DNA of 64,000 bases from Pantoea vagans (GCF_001506165.1 NZ_CP011427.1:4154001-4218000), one strand, 5' to 3'; counted from the stretch's first letter, positions 31,015-42,017 are shown. The notes: generated by a model not told the origin, from the letters alone. Numbers and translations: made by a program.

Positions 31015-31182
31015 GGAACCTCCTGTTGAGCAGATAACGCCGGTTTGACGCGGCAACAACGTGCAAGGCTGCGTTCAACAAGGCCCTGCAACATTTTGTA
31101 CCTTAACTGAAGGTAAGCGGGCTGGAAATGGCCCGCTCATGGAAGTGTGGCGTCACAGAGGTTTCAGGGGGAAATGCGATGA

Positions 31183-32328
31183 TCAGATAAACTTGCCGCG
31201 CCCTTGAATATCGAGGGTCTCTGCACTGCCATCTGGTTGGCGCAGGACAAAATCATCGGACTGTGCCACGACTGCGCAGCTGTGATTAGGGAAGATGCGC
31301 AGAAGAGAACCTAATGCGGGTGCCCGATCGTCGTACTGTAAAAAGCCGTGTTCTTCCGACAGCTTCAGCACTTCATACTGGTTACCCTGCTCATCAACGG
31401 CAATACCGAAGCCGCTGGCATTGGTGCCGTGTGGGCCTTTGTCCGAGCTGAGCATTTTCGAACCGGCATCGATAATCGCGTAGTGCGGATTGACCGCCAC
31501 CACCCGCGTGACCACGCTGAGTGCCAAGGCATCGGGTTCACATAAACCCAGGCGGAGGGCGGTGAGATCCAACAACGCATAGTTCCCCGGGCGAATTTCG
31601 TCACTGCCTTCGGTGACCGGTGCAGCTAAAGCCGTTGGCGTGGAGCCCACTGAAATCGGGCAAGGCGTTATGCCCGCCGTGTTAAGCCGCTGCTGTACGT
31701 CGCGCATCAATGCCATTTCCTGCAGTGCCACATTGGCGATGGCTGCAGCATTGCCCGCGCCGTATGCATGGCCCGCATGAGACACCAGGCCGGCAAAAAA
31801 GATACCCGCATTCTGGATCTGTTGAGCCAGTGTGGCGGCTGCGTCACTGTGCGGATCGATCCCCACACGATGCAAACCGACATCGACTTTAATCGCGATA
31901 GCGACATCGCCAGTTGGCTGGCGCTGGCAGGCATCCACTATGGCCGCCACACCCGCTGTGCAGTCTGCGATAAAGGTAATACGTGCCTGATGCTGGCGGG
32001 CAACGGCCAGCATCTCGGTCAATGTGTCGGCATGGACCACGGGATACGCCAGCAACAGATCACGCTCGCCGCCGAGGATAAAAGCGATACCTTCACTTGG
32101 TTTTGACACGGTAATGCCGCGCGCGCCCAACTTGCGTTGTTGCTCAGCAATCCAGACACTTTTATGCGTTTTGATGTGCGGACGCAGTGCCACACCAGCG
32201 GCATCCGCTTTTTGCTGCATAAGTTGCAGATTGCGTTGCAGGCGTGCTGCATCAATTTCGAGGTAAGGAGTGAGTCGGTCAGCGATAAGCGGCCGTAACC
32301 AGCCAGCGTTAGCATTCAGTTCCATCAT
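31183..32328 (-). CDS. DSD1-like PLP/zinc enzyme (D-threonine aldolase / D-serine dehydratase type)
   Basis: Fold-type III PLP enzyme with an alanine-racemase-like N-terminal barrel. YLEIDAARLQRNL and RPHIKTHKS (the second gives the PLP Lys) lie near residues 23 and 51. A glycine-rich phosphate-binding stretch is at SVGSTPTA, and the DSD1-type C-terminal metal site is PNHSC (His and Cys bind zinc in the eukaryotic D-serine dehydratases). Family members act on D-threonine, D-serine or D-3-hydroxyaspartate; the substrate here cannot be read from sequence. It starts at ATG 32328 or the adjacent ATG 32325, giving about 380 residues. No transporter or regulator is next to it. Confidence 0.8.
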   Translation of the reverse strand: MMELNANAGWLRPLIADRLTPYLEIDAARLQRNLQLMQQKADAAGVALRPHIKTHKSVWIAEQQRKLGARGITVSKPSEGIAFILGGERDLLLAYPVVHADTLTEMLAVARQHQARITFIADCTAGVAAIVDACQRQPTGDVAIAIKVDVGLHRVGIDPHSDAAATLAQQIQNAGIFFAGLVSHAGHAYGAGNAAAIANVALQEMALMRDVQQRLNTAGITPCPISVGSTPTALAAPVTEGSDEIRPGNYALLDLTALRLGLCEPDALALSVVTRVVAVNPHYAIIDAGSKMLSSDKGPHGTNASGFGIAVDEQGNQYEVLKLSEEHGFLQYDDRAPALGSLLRIFPNHSCAVVAQSDDFVLRQPDGSAETLDIQGRGKFI

Positions 32329-32395
32329 GATAGTCCGCGGGTTATTCCAGATGCGGACTATCATTCATCAATGCGTGGCCGAATGCCAGCCGCGC

Positions 32396-33841
32396 TTATC
32401 CCTGCGCAGCAGGGGTGCCATTCTGGAAGCCACCCCCCAGATCTTCAATTAGCACCACTGCCAGATTGATCTGCTGTGCCTGTAACGCCACCAGTTTCTG
32501 GTCGGATTCAATCAGCTGGTTTTGGATGGTAAGCACATCCAGATAAGGTCGCAGACCTGCCGTGTATTCACGATTCAAATCATCCCATGCGCTGTGAATC
32601 AACTGATTGGCGCTCTGCTGCTGAGCCAACTGCTCCTGAATCGATTGCAACTGTGTGATGGTATCGCTGATGTTGCCGAGTGAACCGATCAATAATTTAT
32701 TGTACTGCGCGACCGCAAGGTCCCAGTTGGCATCACTCTCCGCCAGATCGGCGCGGCGCTTGCCAGCGTCAAAGATGGGCAGGGAGAGGCTGGGCCCCAC
32801 ATTGAAGAAGCGACTCGGCGCTCCAAAGAACGCATCGCCAAGCAGTGAACGCGTACCCGCCTCTGCCACCAGGTTGATGTTGGGATAAAACTCTGTTTTG
32901 GTTGCGGCGATCTGCTTCGAGGCCGCTTCCACACGCCAGCGTGCCGCGACGACATCCGGACGGCGTCCCAGCAACTCGGCGGGAATGTTGTTCGGCAGTG
33001 TTGCCGCGATCGGAACCGCCATCCTGGCGGGTTTCAGCTGGTGCCAGTAGTCTGGCCCTTTACCAATCAGTGTTGAGAGTTGAATTCCGGCATCGGTTAC
33101 GTTCTGCTGGGCTTCGGTCAGGCTGGCTTCTGCGGTTTTCTGCTGTGAAAGTGCCTGCTTATATTGATAGTCAGAGGTTAAACCCGCGCTGACATACTGC
33201 TGCTGGATTTTAGCAATCCCCTTAGAGCGATCGGCGTTCTGCTTTGCCAGTTCAGCGTTTGACCAGGCCAGATTGAGGTTGTTCCAGGCGCGCGTCACGT
33301 TGGCGGCGAGCGTGAGCTGGCTGGCCTGGCGATCAAGCTCGCTGGCGCGCGCCTGTCCCAGTGCGGCTTCAGCGGCATCTTTCTTACCGCCCCACAAATC
33401 GAAGGTGTAGCTCATGCCAATATTGGCGGTGCGCAGCGTGCTGTAGCTCTTGCCCTGTAGCAGCGGGTCATCCACTTTCGCCACGCGAGAACGGGTAATA
33501 CCGGCATTCAGGTCAACGTCAGGATAACGTTCAGCATCAGCAGCAATCACCTGTGCATTGGCTTTATCAGCCTGCGCGTTGACGACCTGTAAATCAGGGC
33601 TGGAGGTCATGGCATCAGCGATCAATCGATTGAGCTGCGCATCGTTAAAGTTTTGCCACCACGCTGTTTTTGGCCAGTTTGCCGCACTGAAATGTGCATC
33701 TTTCAATGATTGGTTGGCCTGCAGTGAGTTGGCATCAAGCAGCGTGTTATACGTGTGTAAGCCATGCGGGTTGGCACAACCGGCCAGCAAGGCGCTGGCA
33801 ATGGCAAGCGCGAGCAGTTTGGATCTAAATTGCAGAGTCAT
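32396..33841 (-). CDS. Outer-membrane efflux lipoprotein of the NodT/TolC group
   Basis: Outer-membrane channel subunit for tripartite efflux pumps. It has 481 residues. A lipoprotein signal with lipobox ALLAGC is at about 17-22. Two OEP repeats follow, with helical barrels (PDLQVVNAQADKANAQVIAADAERYP; ELLGRRPDVVAARWRVEAASKQI) and beta-strand segments (ANIGMSYTFDLWG; VGPSLSLPIFDAGKRR). No membrane-fusion protein or inner-membrane pump is encoded next to it, so it probably serves pumps encoded elsewhere. E. coli has similar orphan or MdtP/CusC-type members. It is followed by the DSD1-like gene on the same strand, 67 bp away. Confidence 0.88.
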   Translation of the reverse strand: MTLQFRSKLLALAIASALLAGCANPHGLHTYNTLLDANSLQANQSLKDAHFSAANWPKTAWWQNFNDAQLNRLIADAMTSSPDLQVVNAQADKANAQVIAADAERYPDVDLNAGITRSRVAKVDDPLLQGKSYSTLRTANIGMSYTFDLWGGKKDAAEAALGQARASELDRQASQLTLAANVTRAWNNLNLAWSNAELAKQNADRSKGIAKIQQQYVSAGLTSDYQYKQALSQQKTAEASLTEAQQNVTDAGIQLSTLIGKGPDYWHQLKPARMAVPIAATLPNNIPAELLGRRPDVVAARWRVEAASKQIAATKTEFYPNINLVAEAGTRSLLGDAFFGAPSRFFNVGPSLSLPIFDAGKRRADLAESDANWDLAVAQYNKLLIGSLGNISDTITQLQSIQEQLAQQQSANQLIHSAWDDLNREYTAGLRPYLDVLTIQNQLIESDQKLVALQAQQINLAVVLIEDLGGGFQNGTPAAQG

Positions 33842-33948
33842 GTGTTTGGTCAGAATAGGAGAGAGCAGACCATTACATGAGTCTGTGCAAATTTTGACAA
33901 ACTTGTTTTTCGTTAAGAATGGTTGGCAAATGTGAGCGGCAGGAAGGC

Positions 33949-33970
33949 GCAGCAGGTGGGAACCTGCTGC
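33949..33970 (-). terminator. Hairpin downstream of lpxP
   Basis: GCAGCAGGT and ACCTGCTGC form a perfect 9-bp stem with a GGGA (UCCC on the minus strand) loop, 10 bp after the lpxP stop. No T tract follows, so it may be rho-assisted or a stabilising 3' stem. Confidence 0.5.
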
Positions 33971-33979
33971 AACAAGAGA

Positions 33980-34903
33980 TTAGATGTAAAGCGATGCCTC
34001 ACCCGGTGGGCGAGTTTTAAAGCGACGGTGCAGCCACAAATACTGCTCTGGCGCACGCAGGATCTCTTTCTCAATCACTTTATTCATATAAGCCGCCGCA
34101 GCCGCTTCATCTTCATAAGGATAGTTTTGCAGCTCTGGCTGAATAATCAGCTGATAGCCGCTCTTGTCGCTATTACGGATCAGCACAATGGTCAGCATGG
34201 CCGGTTTCGCCAAACGCGACAACACGAAAGTGCCGTTGGTGGTAGCCGCTTTCTCAACGGCAAACAACGGAGCGAATACGCTGCCTTTCGGGCCGTAATC
34301 CTGATCCGGTGCGAACCAAACCGCTTCGCCCTGTTTCAGCGCCTGCACCATGCCACGTAGATCGCGACGATCGATCATCGCCTTGTTCGATCGCATACGG
34401 CCTTTGGTTTGCGCCCACTCCATCGCCTGATTATTGTGCGGGCGATACATCGCCATCATCGGCTGGCACAAGCCCGTAATACGTCCACCTAATTCCAGCG
34501 ACATAAAATGCACGCCAATCGCCATCACACCGCGATGATTTTGTTGTGCATTCTGCAGGTTGTGCAGACCTTCAACGTGAAAATAGCGGCGCACGCGCGC
34601 ATCGGACCAGAACCAGGCGATACCGGTTTCCGCCAATGCCATGCCCAGCGACTCAAAATTGCCTGCGATCAACACCTCTTTGTCTTCCTCATTAATATGT
34701 GGGAAGCAAAGTTCAATGTTGCGACGCGTAATGCGCTCACGACGCTTCAGAAAGTGGCGTGACAGCTTGCCGGCAGAGGCGCCAAGCCGTATCAAAATGG
34801 GATAAGGGAGTTGCACCAGCAGCCAGAGTACACCCAGACCAAACCAGGTAAACCAGTAGCGGGGATGCAAAAGTTTGGAACAGAACTGCCCGTTTTTCTT
34901 CAT
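33980..34903 (-). CDS. lpxP: Kdo2-lipid IVA palmitoleoyl/lauroyl acyltransferase, LpxP type
   Basis: Late acyltransferase of lipid A synthesis. LpxP is the cold-induced paralogue of LpxL and adds palmitoleate at low temperature. It has 307 residues. The first 30 residues hold a membrane segment (HPRYWFTWFGLGVLWLLVQLPYP). The catalytic H-x4-D/E motif is in VHFMSLELGG near residue 132. The end RAPEQYLWLHRRFKTRPPGEASLYI matches E. coli LpxP (SSLYI) better than LpxL (VPSRY), and other blocks (GMALAETGIAWFW, MMAMYRPHNNQ) agree. It may instead serve as the main LpxL; other copies would lie outside the window. Confidence 0.85.
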   Translation of the reverse strand: MKKNGQFCSKLLHPRYWFTWFGLGVLWLLVQLPYPILIRLGASAGKLSRHFLKRRERITRRNIELCFPHINEEDKEVLIAGNFESLGMALAETGIAWFWSDARVRRYFHVEGLHNLQNAQQNHRGVMAIGVHFMSLELGGRITGLCQPMMAMYRPHNNQAMEWAQTKGRMRSNKAMIDRRDLRGMVQALKQGEAVWFAPDQDYGPKGSVFAPLFAVEKAATTNGTFVLSRLAKPAMLTIVLIRNSDKSGYQLIIQPELQNYPYEDEAAAAAYMNKVIEKEILRAPEQYLWLHRRFKTRPPGEASLYI

Positions 34904-35273
34904 AGCGCCTTCAGGGAAAGAGTGAATGTATCGCGCAAAGAAGGGTGTCCATGAATTCCTGGCGGTACGACTGTGCTAATTACGACCAGTAGATTAGCAA
35001 ATAGTGCCTTCAAAGAAACGTAATCTCTGCAATCTTCAGGATTGAGGGGTTTGATTGAGGAGGGAACTATGCGGCAAAAATTAAGCTAAGTGATCTTTTT
35101 TTATCATTAATAACATGAGGTTGTTTTCATGTTGTGTCGTCAGTGACTCTCTCCACAATCGTGGATTTGGTCAAAAAATATCATACAAAAATACGCATCC
35201 TTTCAAATGCCTTACATTGCGTAATTTAAAAAATCGGCTAGCGTTGCGAAATCAGGTCGTGAGCGACAGAAAT
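34904..35273. other. Intergenic region between lpxP and the tre operon porin
   Basis: About 370 bp with no convincing gene. The left part should hold the lpxP promoter. A perfect inverted repeat AACATGA / TCATGTT (35112-35118 and 35127-35133) with an 8-nt loop lies in the AT-rich middle. I see no known operator in it. Confidence 0.55.
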
Positions 35274-35300
35274 CCTGCGCAAGCTGAGTGCCTGCGCAGG
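35274..35300 (-). terminator. Terminator of the treB-treC-porin operon
   Basis: CCTGCGCA (35274-35281) pairs with TGCGCAGG (35293-35300), and ATTTCT follows on the minus strand. It lies just after the porin stop. Confidence 0.65.
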
Positions 35301-35307
35301 GACAGTG

Positions 35308-36609
<1,302 letters not shown>

Positions 36610-36622
36610 TTATTTCATTGTT

Positions 36623-38272
36623 TTATTTAGGGTTGAGGTAAAGGCATTCGTAGGGGCGCAGCGTGTTTTTACACGCAGACGGCGGGTAATTACCGAGCAA
36701 TACATCGCCAGATAACAGTTCGCTATCGACCTCCAGATGGGTAGGACTGAGATTGGCGATCACCTTGAGTGTCGGATGGCCGAATGCGTTGCGGGTGTAG
36801 CACCACAAGGAGGGATCGGTGGGCCGTAAATCACGGTAATCCCCGGCGGTGATCACGGGTTGAGTTTTGCGTAACTGGATTAGCCGTTGATAGAGGTAAA
36901 AAACGGAGTCGGGGTCGGCCAACGCCTGCTCCACGTTGACTTGCGCTACGTTATCGCAAAATGAAATCCAGGGCGTGGCGCGGGAAAATCCGCCATGAAG
37001 TGACGCATCCCACTGCATAGGCGTGCGGCCATTGTCTCGCGACTTACTGGCGAGGATCGGCATCAGCTTGTGCTCATCCCCACCCTGAGATTGCTGCGCA
37101 GTGAAAAGATTGAGCGTCTCAACATCACGGTACTGTGAGATGTCGCTAAACCCTGGATTGGTCATACCGATCTCTTCACCCTGGTAAATGAAGGGCGTGC
37201 CTTGCATGCCGTGCAGAATCATGGCCAGCATTTTGGCGGAGCAGGTACGCCACTCACCGTCATGACCGTAGCGAGAAACGATGCGTGGCTGATCGTGATT
37301 ACACCAAAACAGGGCATTCCAGGCATGGCCATGCATGCCTTGCTGCCACTGGTTAAAAATCGCTTTCAGCGCGATAAAATCAGGTGGAGTGAGACTCCAT
37401 TTTTCACCATTGAGGTAATCCACTTTCAAGTGGTGAAAATTGAAGGTCATGGATAATTCGCTGCCATCCAGTGCAGCGTACTGACGGCAGTGTTCAAGCG
37501 ACGTAGAGGACATTTCACCCACCGTCATCAGTTGCTGGGGCTGGAAAACGTCACGGCTAAATTCGCGTAAATAGTGGTGGATGTGTGGGCCATCGGTATA
37601 GAAACGTCGCCCGTCACCGTGGGAGTCATCAGGGAAATCAGCGTGTTTAGAGACTAAGTTGACGACATCAAGCCGCAGACCATCTACGCCGAGGTCAGCC
37701 CAAAACCGACAGATATCTTTTAAGGCTTCACGTACAGGCGGATGCTGCCAGTTTAAGTCAGCCTGCTGGGGGCTAAACAGATGCAAATAATAGTGCTGAC
37801 TCTCCTCATGCCATTGCCAGGCGCTTCCACCAAATTTTGATTGCCAGTCATTAGGCGCAACCCCTTGAGATCCGCTGTGCCAGAGATAAAAATCCCGATA
37901 ATCACTGTCTGGATTTTCTGCCTGCTTAAACCAAGGGTGTTGTGTGGAGGTGTGGTTAAACACCATATCCATTACCACGCGAATCCCCAATTGATGCGCG
38001 GCGTGGATCAGGCGTTTAAAGTCTTCTAACGTGCCGTAGAGCGGATCAATGTTGCAGTAGTCGGCAACGTCATAACCGTTGTCGACCTGCGGTGAAACAT
38101 AAACAGGAGTGAGCCAGATGGCATCCACGCCCAGGGTTTTCAGATACCCAAGTCGCTGAATGATGCCATTGATATCGCCAGTGCCACTGCCCGTGCTGTC
38201 CTGAAAACTTTTTGGGTAGATTTGATAAATCACCCCATTTTTCCACCAAGGGATCTCATTCAGCTGTGCCAT
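36623..38272 (-). CDS. treC: Trehalose-6-phosphate hydrolase
   Basis: Cytoplasmic GH13 enzyme that splits trehalose-6-phosphate into glucose and glucose-6-phosphate. From ATG 38272 it has 549 residues and begins AQLNEIPWWKNGVIYQIYPKSFQDS. The catalytic nucleophile is in GLRLDVVNL near residue 200, the acid/base Glu in VGEMSS near 252, and the third Asp in NHDQPR near 315. The start overlaps the treB end by 17 bp, and AGGAAACAGG precedes it. The longer frame upstream lies within treB and is not conserved. Confidence 0.96.
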   Translation of the reverse strand: MAQLNEIPWWKNGVIYQIYPKSFQDSTGSGTGDINGIIQRLGYLKTLGVDAIWLTPVYVSPQVDNGYDVADYCNIDPLYGTLEDFKRLIHAAHQLGIRVVMDMVFNHTSTQHPWFKQAENPDSDYRDFYLWHSGSQGVAPNDWQSKFGGSAWQWHEESQHYYLHLFSPQQADLNWQHPPVREALKDICRFWADLGVDGLRLDVVNLVSKHADFPDDSHGDGRRFYTDGPHIHHYLREFSRDVFQPQQLMTVGEMSSTSLEHCRQYAALDGSELSMTFNFHHLKVDYLNGEKWSLTPPDFIALKAIFNQWQQGMHGHAWNALFWCNHDQPRIVSRYGHDGEWRTCSAKMLAMILHGMQGTPFIYQGEEIGMTNPGFSDISQYRDVETLNLFTAQQSQGGDEHKLMPILASKSRDNGRTPMQWDASLHGGFSRATPWISFCDNVAQVNVEQALADPDSVFYLYQRLIQLRKTQPVITAGDYRDLRPTDPSLWCYTRNAFGHPTLKVIANLSPTHLEVDSELLSGDVLLGNYPPSACKNTLRPYECLYLNPK

Positions 38273-39707
38273 AACCTGTTTCCTGATGACGTGCCGCAGC
38301 AGATTTTGACGAGTGGAATTTGTGTCGGTAGATGAGAGAAGTGAGCGCAACAGGCACCAGGATGGCAATTAACATCGCCAGTGCAAAAATGCCCCAGAAC
38401 TGCGGTTTGATAGAAAGGATGCCAGGCAAGCCTCCCACGCCAATACCGTTGGCATTAACACCATACAGGCCGCATACCAGTGCAGCACAGGCCGATCCGA
38501 TCATCGCGCAGAGCATGGGAAAACGGTATTTCAGGTTAATCCCGTACATCGCGGGTTCTGTCACGCCGAGGAAAGCGGAGATCGCCGCCGGCACCGAAAT
38601 TTCGCGCTCTTTCTGCTTCTTGCTGATGAGAATGATCCCCAATACCGCGGATCCCTGCGCAATATTCGACAGGGCGATCAGCGGCCAGAGCGGAGTCCCG
38701 CCAGTGCTTTGCAGCATCTGCATATCAATCGCCAGTGTGGTCTGATGCACACCGGTGATCACCAGCGGTGCATAAAGAAAACCGAACAAGGTCGCACCGA
38801 TTGGCGCGAACGCCCCTGACATAACGCTTTTCACGCCCCACGCCACAGCATCACCTAACATACGACCGAAAGGACCGATAAGCGCGTGGGCAAGGAAAAC
38901 CGCGATGAGCAGTGTGGAGATCGGTACGATGACTAAATGCAGAAAATCAGGGATGGCCTTTTTGAAACGGTTTTCAATGAGTGCAAGGGCAAGACCCGCC
39001 AACATCGAGGGAATGACCTGAGCCTGATAACCGACTTTTTCAATGGTGAACCAACCGAGTGACCAGGTATCAGGGAGCTGCTGCCCCAGACCATAGGCGT
39101 TCATCAATTGCGGTGAGACAAGGGTGATGCCGAGCACGATGCCCAGTATCTCTGTGCCGCCCATTTTTTTGACCGTGGACCAGCACACCGCAACCGGCAG
39201 GAACATAAAGATGGCTTCGCCGGGCAACCAGAGCAGGTCATACAACGTTTGCCAGACCGGGGAGATTTGCGCCAGGGTTTTGCCATCGCTAAATGGGATA
39301 TCACCGATGACATTGCGAAAGCCGAGAATTAAGCCACCGCTTATCAAAGCGGGCAACAGCGGAAAGAAAATCTCAGCAAAGTGGGAGATGGCACGCTCGA
39401 ACACACTCATGTTGTTGCGTGCGGCAATCTTCACGGCTTCTTTGTTCTGTTTATCACCGCCGGTCAGGCGTAACAGCGTGCTGTAGTAATCGCCAACCTG
39501 GGTGCCAATAACGACCTGAAACTGGCCAGCATTGGTGAAACAACCTTTCACCATCTCCAGAGTTTCAATATTTGCCGGGGAAGCCAGTGAGGGATCATGC
39601 AAAACAAACCGCAATCGTGTAATGCAGTGACTCACACTCGCGATATTGTCTTTACCTCCCACATACTCAATTAAGCGTTCAACATCCTGTTGCGGGTTTG
39701 TGCTCAT
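38256..39707 (-). CDS. treB: PTS trehalose-specific EIIBC component
   Basis: Imports trehalose with phosphorylation to trehalose-6-phosphate; the phosphoryl group comes from a glucose-type EIIA (Crr), as no EIIA domain is attached. It has 483 residues. The EIIB domain is at 1-85, with the phosphorylated Cys in SVSHCITRLRF (residue 28). The EIIC domain follows (about 105-460, 10 or so membrane segments), with GVTEPAMYGINLKYRFP in the sugar-binding region. First gene of treB-treC-porin. Two TreR operators lie 95-160 bp upstream. Confidence 0.97.
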   Translation of the reverse strand: MSTNPQQDVERLIEYVGGKDNIASVSHCITRLRFVLHDPSLASPANIETLEMVKGCFTNAGQFQVVIGTQVGDYYSTLLRLTGGDKQNKEAVKIAARNNMSVFERAISHFAEIFFPLLPALISGGLILGFRNVIGDIPFSDGKTLAQISPVWQTLYDLLWLPGEAIFMFLPVAVCWSTVKKMGGTEILGIVLGITLVSPQLMNAYGLGQQLPDTWSLGWFTIEKVGYQAQVIPSMLAGLALALIENRFKKAIPDFLHLVIVPISTLLIAVFLAHALIGPFGRMLGDAVAWGVKSVMSGAFAPIGATLFGFLYAPLVITGVHQTTLAIDMQMLQSTGGTPLWPLIALSNIAQGSAVLGIILISKKQKEREISVPAAISAFLGVTEPAMYGINLKYRFPMLCAMIGSACAALVCGLYGVNANGIGVGGLPGILSIKPQFWGIFALAMLIAILVPVALTSLIYRHKFHSSKSAAARHQETGYGTAE

Positions 39708-39803
39708 TTTTCTATGCCTTAAGCTGCAGAATTAACACCGCAGAAAGCCTTATTTACTTTCTACGCATCTGGCGCAGACATTACACAAAGCGTCGCTGCA
39801 ATA

Positions 39804-39821
39804 ATTGGGAACGTTCCCAAT
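39804..39821. promoter_or_regulatory. TreR operator 1
   Basis: ATTGGGAACGTTCCCAAT is a perfect 18-bp palindrome that contains GGGAACGTTCCC, the TreR box of E. coli. It lies between treR and treB. Confidence 0.88.
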
Positions 39822-39823
39822 GG

Positions 39824-39839
39824 TGTGTGTTTCTTCACA
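39824..39839. promoter_or_regulatory. Possible CRP site between the TreR boxes
   Basis: TGTGT-GTTTCT-TCACA differs from the CRP core TGTGA-N6-TCACA at one position. Its place between two TreR operators suits catabolite control of the trehalose genes. Confidence 0.5.
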
Positions 39840-39846
39840 TAAAAAA

Positions 39847-39860
39847 TGGGAACGTTCCCA
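39847..39860. promoter_or_regulatory. TreR operator 2
   Basis: TGGGAACGTTCCCA is a perfect palindrome with the same core as operator 1. The centres are 41 bp apart, close to four helical turns, so both dimers face the same side of the DNA and looping or cooperative binding is possible. Confidence 0.88.
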
Positions 39861-39903
39861 AATCTGAGCCAGAGATCACATTGGTCATGGGTGACGGGTG
39901 CGG

Positions 39904-40860
39904 TTAATCCTGCGGATGCAGCGTGGGGGAGAGCAGATGTTGTTGAGGGTTTAAGTTGCCCGCGAGCTGAGAAATTAGCTGTCTGACAGCCACTTCCCCG
40001 CTGTTTTTATAACCGGGTTGTACAGAGAGGGTGAGGGGGAAGATGAACTCTAATAAGGCATTACTGCCCACACAGCCAACCTGTACATGGCTGATGGCAT
40101 GCTGCTGCAGGTATTTCTGAACACCTAACGCAATCGTATCAGAAGCACAGATGACCGCTTGGGTATGGGGTTTCAACACCTGAGCGGTGAGATCAAAACC
40201 GCTCTGATAGCTAAGATCACCCAGCGCCATTGTCACTTCAATATGATGTTGCTGGCATTGCGTGAGGTAAGCCTCTGAACGCTGCTGGCCTGTGGTGGTA
40301 TCGCTGGCTTCCACGCCAATATAGCTAATATGCCTGACATTTTTTTCAATAAGCTGAAGCATGAGGAGCTGGATCGCCCCGGCATTATCATATTCGACCG
40401 ATGAGATTCCAGGCATACCCTGCGACACTAGCACGGTTTTGTGTTGCCATTGTTCAAGCACAGTTGGGCTTAACGTCGAGAAACCAAAAAGAATCAGACC
40501 ATCGATGTTGCGCTTTTCCAGCAGTTGTAAATGTTCAGCGACCCGCTCCGTGCTGAATTGGCTTTCAAGAATGATTGGGTCATAACCCTGTTCATATAAC
40601 AACGGCAGCATAGCGCGGACGGACTGTGTTTCTGCCGGAGAGTCCAGTCTGGAAACAATAATCGCGACGATTTTGTCACTGCCGCCTCGCATCGATCGCG
40701 CTGATTTTGACGGGCTGAAATTCTGATCCTGCACCACTTGAAGGACTTTGAGACGAGTCGCTTCGCTGACGCCCCCTTCATTATTGATCACGCGCGAGAC
40801 GGTCGATTTACCGACGCCACTCAAACGGGCGATATCTTTTATGGTAAGACGGTTATGCAT
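39904..40860 (-). CDS. treR: Trehalose operon repressor TreR (LacI family)
   Basis: Represses treBC and is induced by trehalose-6-phosphate in E. coli. From ATG 40860 it has 318 residues and begins HNRLTIKDIARLSGVGKSTVSRV, collinear with E. coli TreR. The HTH is at about 6-26, the hinge helix near 48-60 (SPSKSARSMRGGSD), then the periplasmic-binding-like domain. The last 20 residues are diverged. The seven residues before ATG 40860 in the open frame are not conserved. It is transcribed in the same direction as treB, with about 200 bp between. Confidence 0.94.
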   Translation of the reverse strand: MHNRLTIKDIARLSGVGKSTVSRVINNEGGVSEATRLKVLQVVQDQNFSPSKSARSMRGGSDKIVAIIVSRLDSPAETQSVRAMLPLLYEQGYDPIILESQFSTERVAEHLQLLEKRNIDGLILFGFSTLSPTVLEQWQHKTVLVSQGMPGISSVEYDNAGAIQLLMLQLIEKNVRHISYIGVEASDTTTGQQRSEAYLTQCQQHHIEVTMALGDLSYQSGFDLTAQVLKPHTQAVICASDTIALGVQKYLQQHAISHVQVGCVGSNALLEFIFPLTLSVQPGYKNSGEVAVRQLISQLAGNLNPQQHLLSPTLHPQD

Positions 40861-40983
40861 AGTTTCGCGTAGCGGTGTCAATTAAGGGGTTGGGGAGTGC
40901 AAGTGTACCCTTTTCACGTAAAGGCTTCAGCGCAAAGAGTAGGTCAAGCCCCCAGGTGCGGGACTTAACCTCGTCAAAGGATG

Positions 40984-41847
40984 TTACTCGATATTCTGGA
41001 TCTGCTCGCGCATCTGCTCAATCAGTACTTTCAGCTCGATCGCTGAAGCAGTGATATCCGCATTGATTGACTTGGAAGCCAGCGTGTTCGACTCGCGGTT
41101 GAACTCTTGCATCATAAAGTCGAGGCGACGTCCCACGGCTTCTTTCTTCTTCAGAATGTTATAGGTTTCTTTCACGTGCGCATCGAGGCGATCCAACTCT
41201 TCTGCCACATCAACGCGCTGCGCCATCATCACCAGCTCTTGTTCAAGGCGATTGTTTTCCAGCTGTACTTCAGCTTCTTCCAGCTTTGTGATCAAACGCT
41301 CGCGCTGCCATTTCAATACATCCGGCATTTGCGCACGCACTTTACTCACTTCCTGAGAGACACCCTCCAGACGCTGTTCGATCAACGTTTTCAGCGCGTT
41401 GCCTTCGCTTTCGCGTGCCACGATAAAGTCATCGAGTGCACCATCCAGTGCCGCCAACAGCTCGGTATTGATGGCATCGAGATCCTGCTCTTGTGCTGAC
41501 ATCACACCCGGCCAGCGCAGGATATCCAACGGATTAATTGCGCCTTCATCGGTTTGCAGCTTCACCCAGTTGGCAGCACGCACCAGCTGTTTCGCCAGCG
41601 CTTCGTTGAGCTGCAGTTCGCCCTGCGCAGAAGGGTCGGCATCAAAGCGCAGGTTGCACTCGATTTTGCCGCGCGTCAGACGGTTGCGGATACGTTCGCG
41701 GATTACCGGCTCCAGGCCGCGAAATTGCTCGGGCAGACGGATGTACGTTTCCAGGTAACGCTGGTTCACCGAACGGAGTTCCCAGGCGGCGCTGCCCCAG
41801 TTGCCTTTGGCTTCGCGGCGGGCGTAAGCGGTCATGCTGCGGATCAT
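40984..41847 (-). CDS. yicC: YicC family endoribonuclease
   Basis: YicC-like proteins are endoribonucleases; in E. coli YicC promotes decay of the sRNA RyhB. From ATG 41847 (MIRSMTAYARREAKGNWGSAAWELRSVN) it has 287 residues, the E. coli length. The N-terminal YicC_N domain (1-155) and the C-terminal DUF1732 domain (about 205-287, with RLDFMMQEFNRESNTLASKS) are complete. The longer frame upstream has no conserved content. In E. coli it is divergent from rph directly; here a lipoprotein gene and nupC stand between. Confidence 0.95.
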   Translation of the reverse strand: MIRSMTAYARREAKGNWGSAAWELRSVNQRYLETYIRLPEQFRGLEPVIRERIRNRLTRGKIECNLRFDADPSAQGELQLNEALAKQLVRAANWVKLQTDEGAINPLDILRWPGVMSAQEQDLDAINTELLAALDGALDDFIVARESEGNALKTLIEQRLEGVSQEVSKVRAQMPDVLKWQRERLITKLEEAEVQLENNRLEQELVMMAQRVDVAEELDRLDAHVKETYNILKKKEAVGRRLDFMMQEFNRESNTLASKSINADITASAIELKVLIEQMREQIQNIE

Positions 41848-42017
41848 AAGCTTGTACTCATTTTCAGGAATGTTCCCCGCATTATAGTGACGGTAGCCAA
41901 ACCATGATAGGCGTATGCGTAATGAGCGTACCTCGTGGGCGACTTTCGGTGAAAAGGATGACGGATCAACCCTTCTCACCCTATGATGTTCTGTGTGATA
42001 CCTAAAATTCTGAGGCT

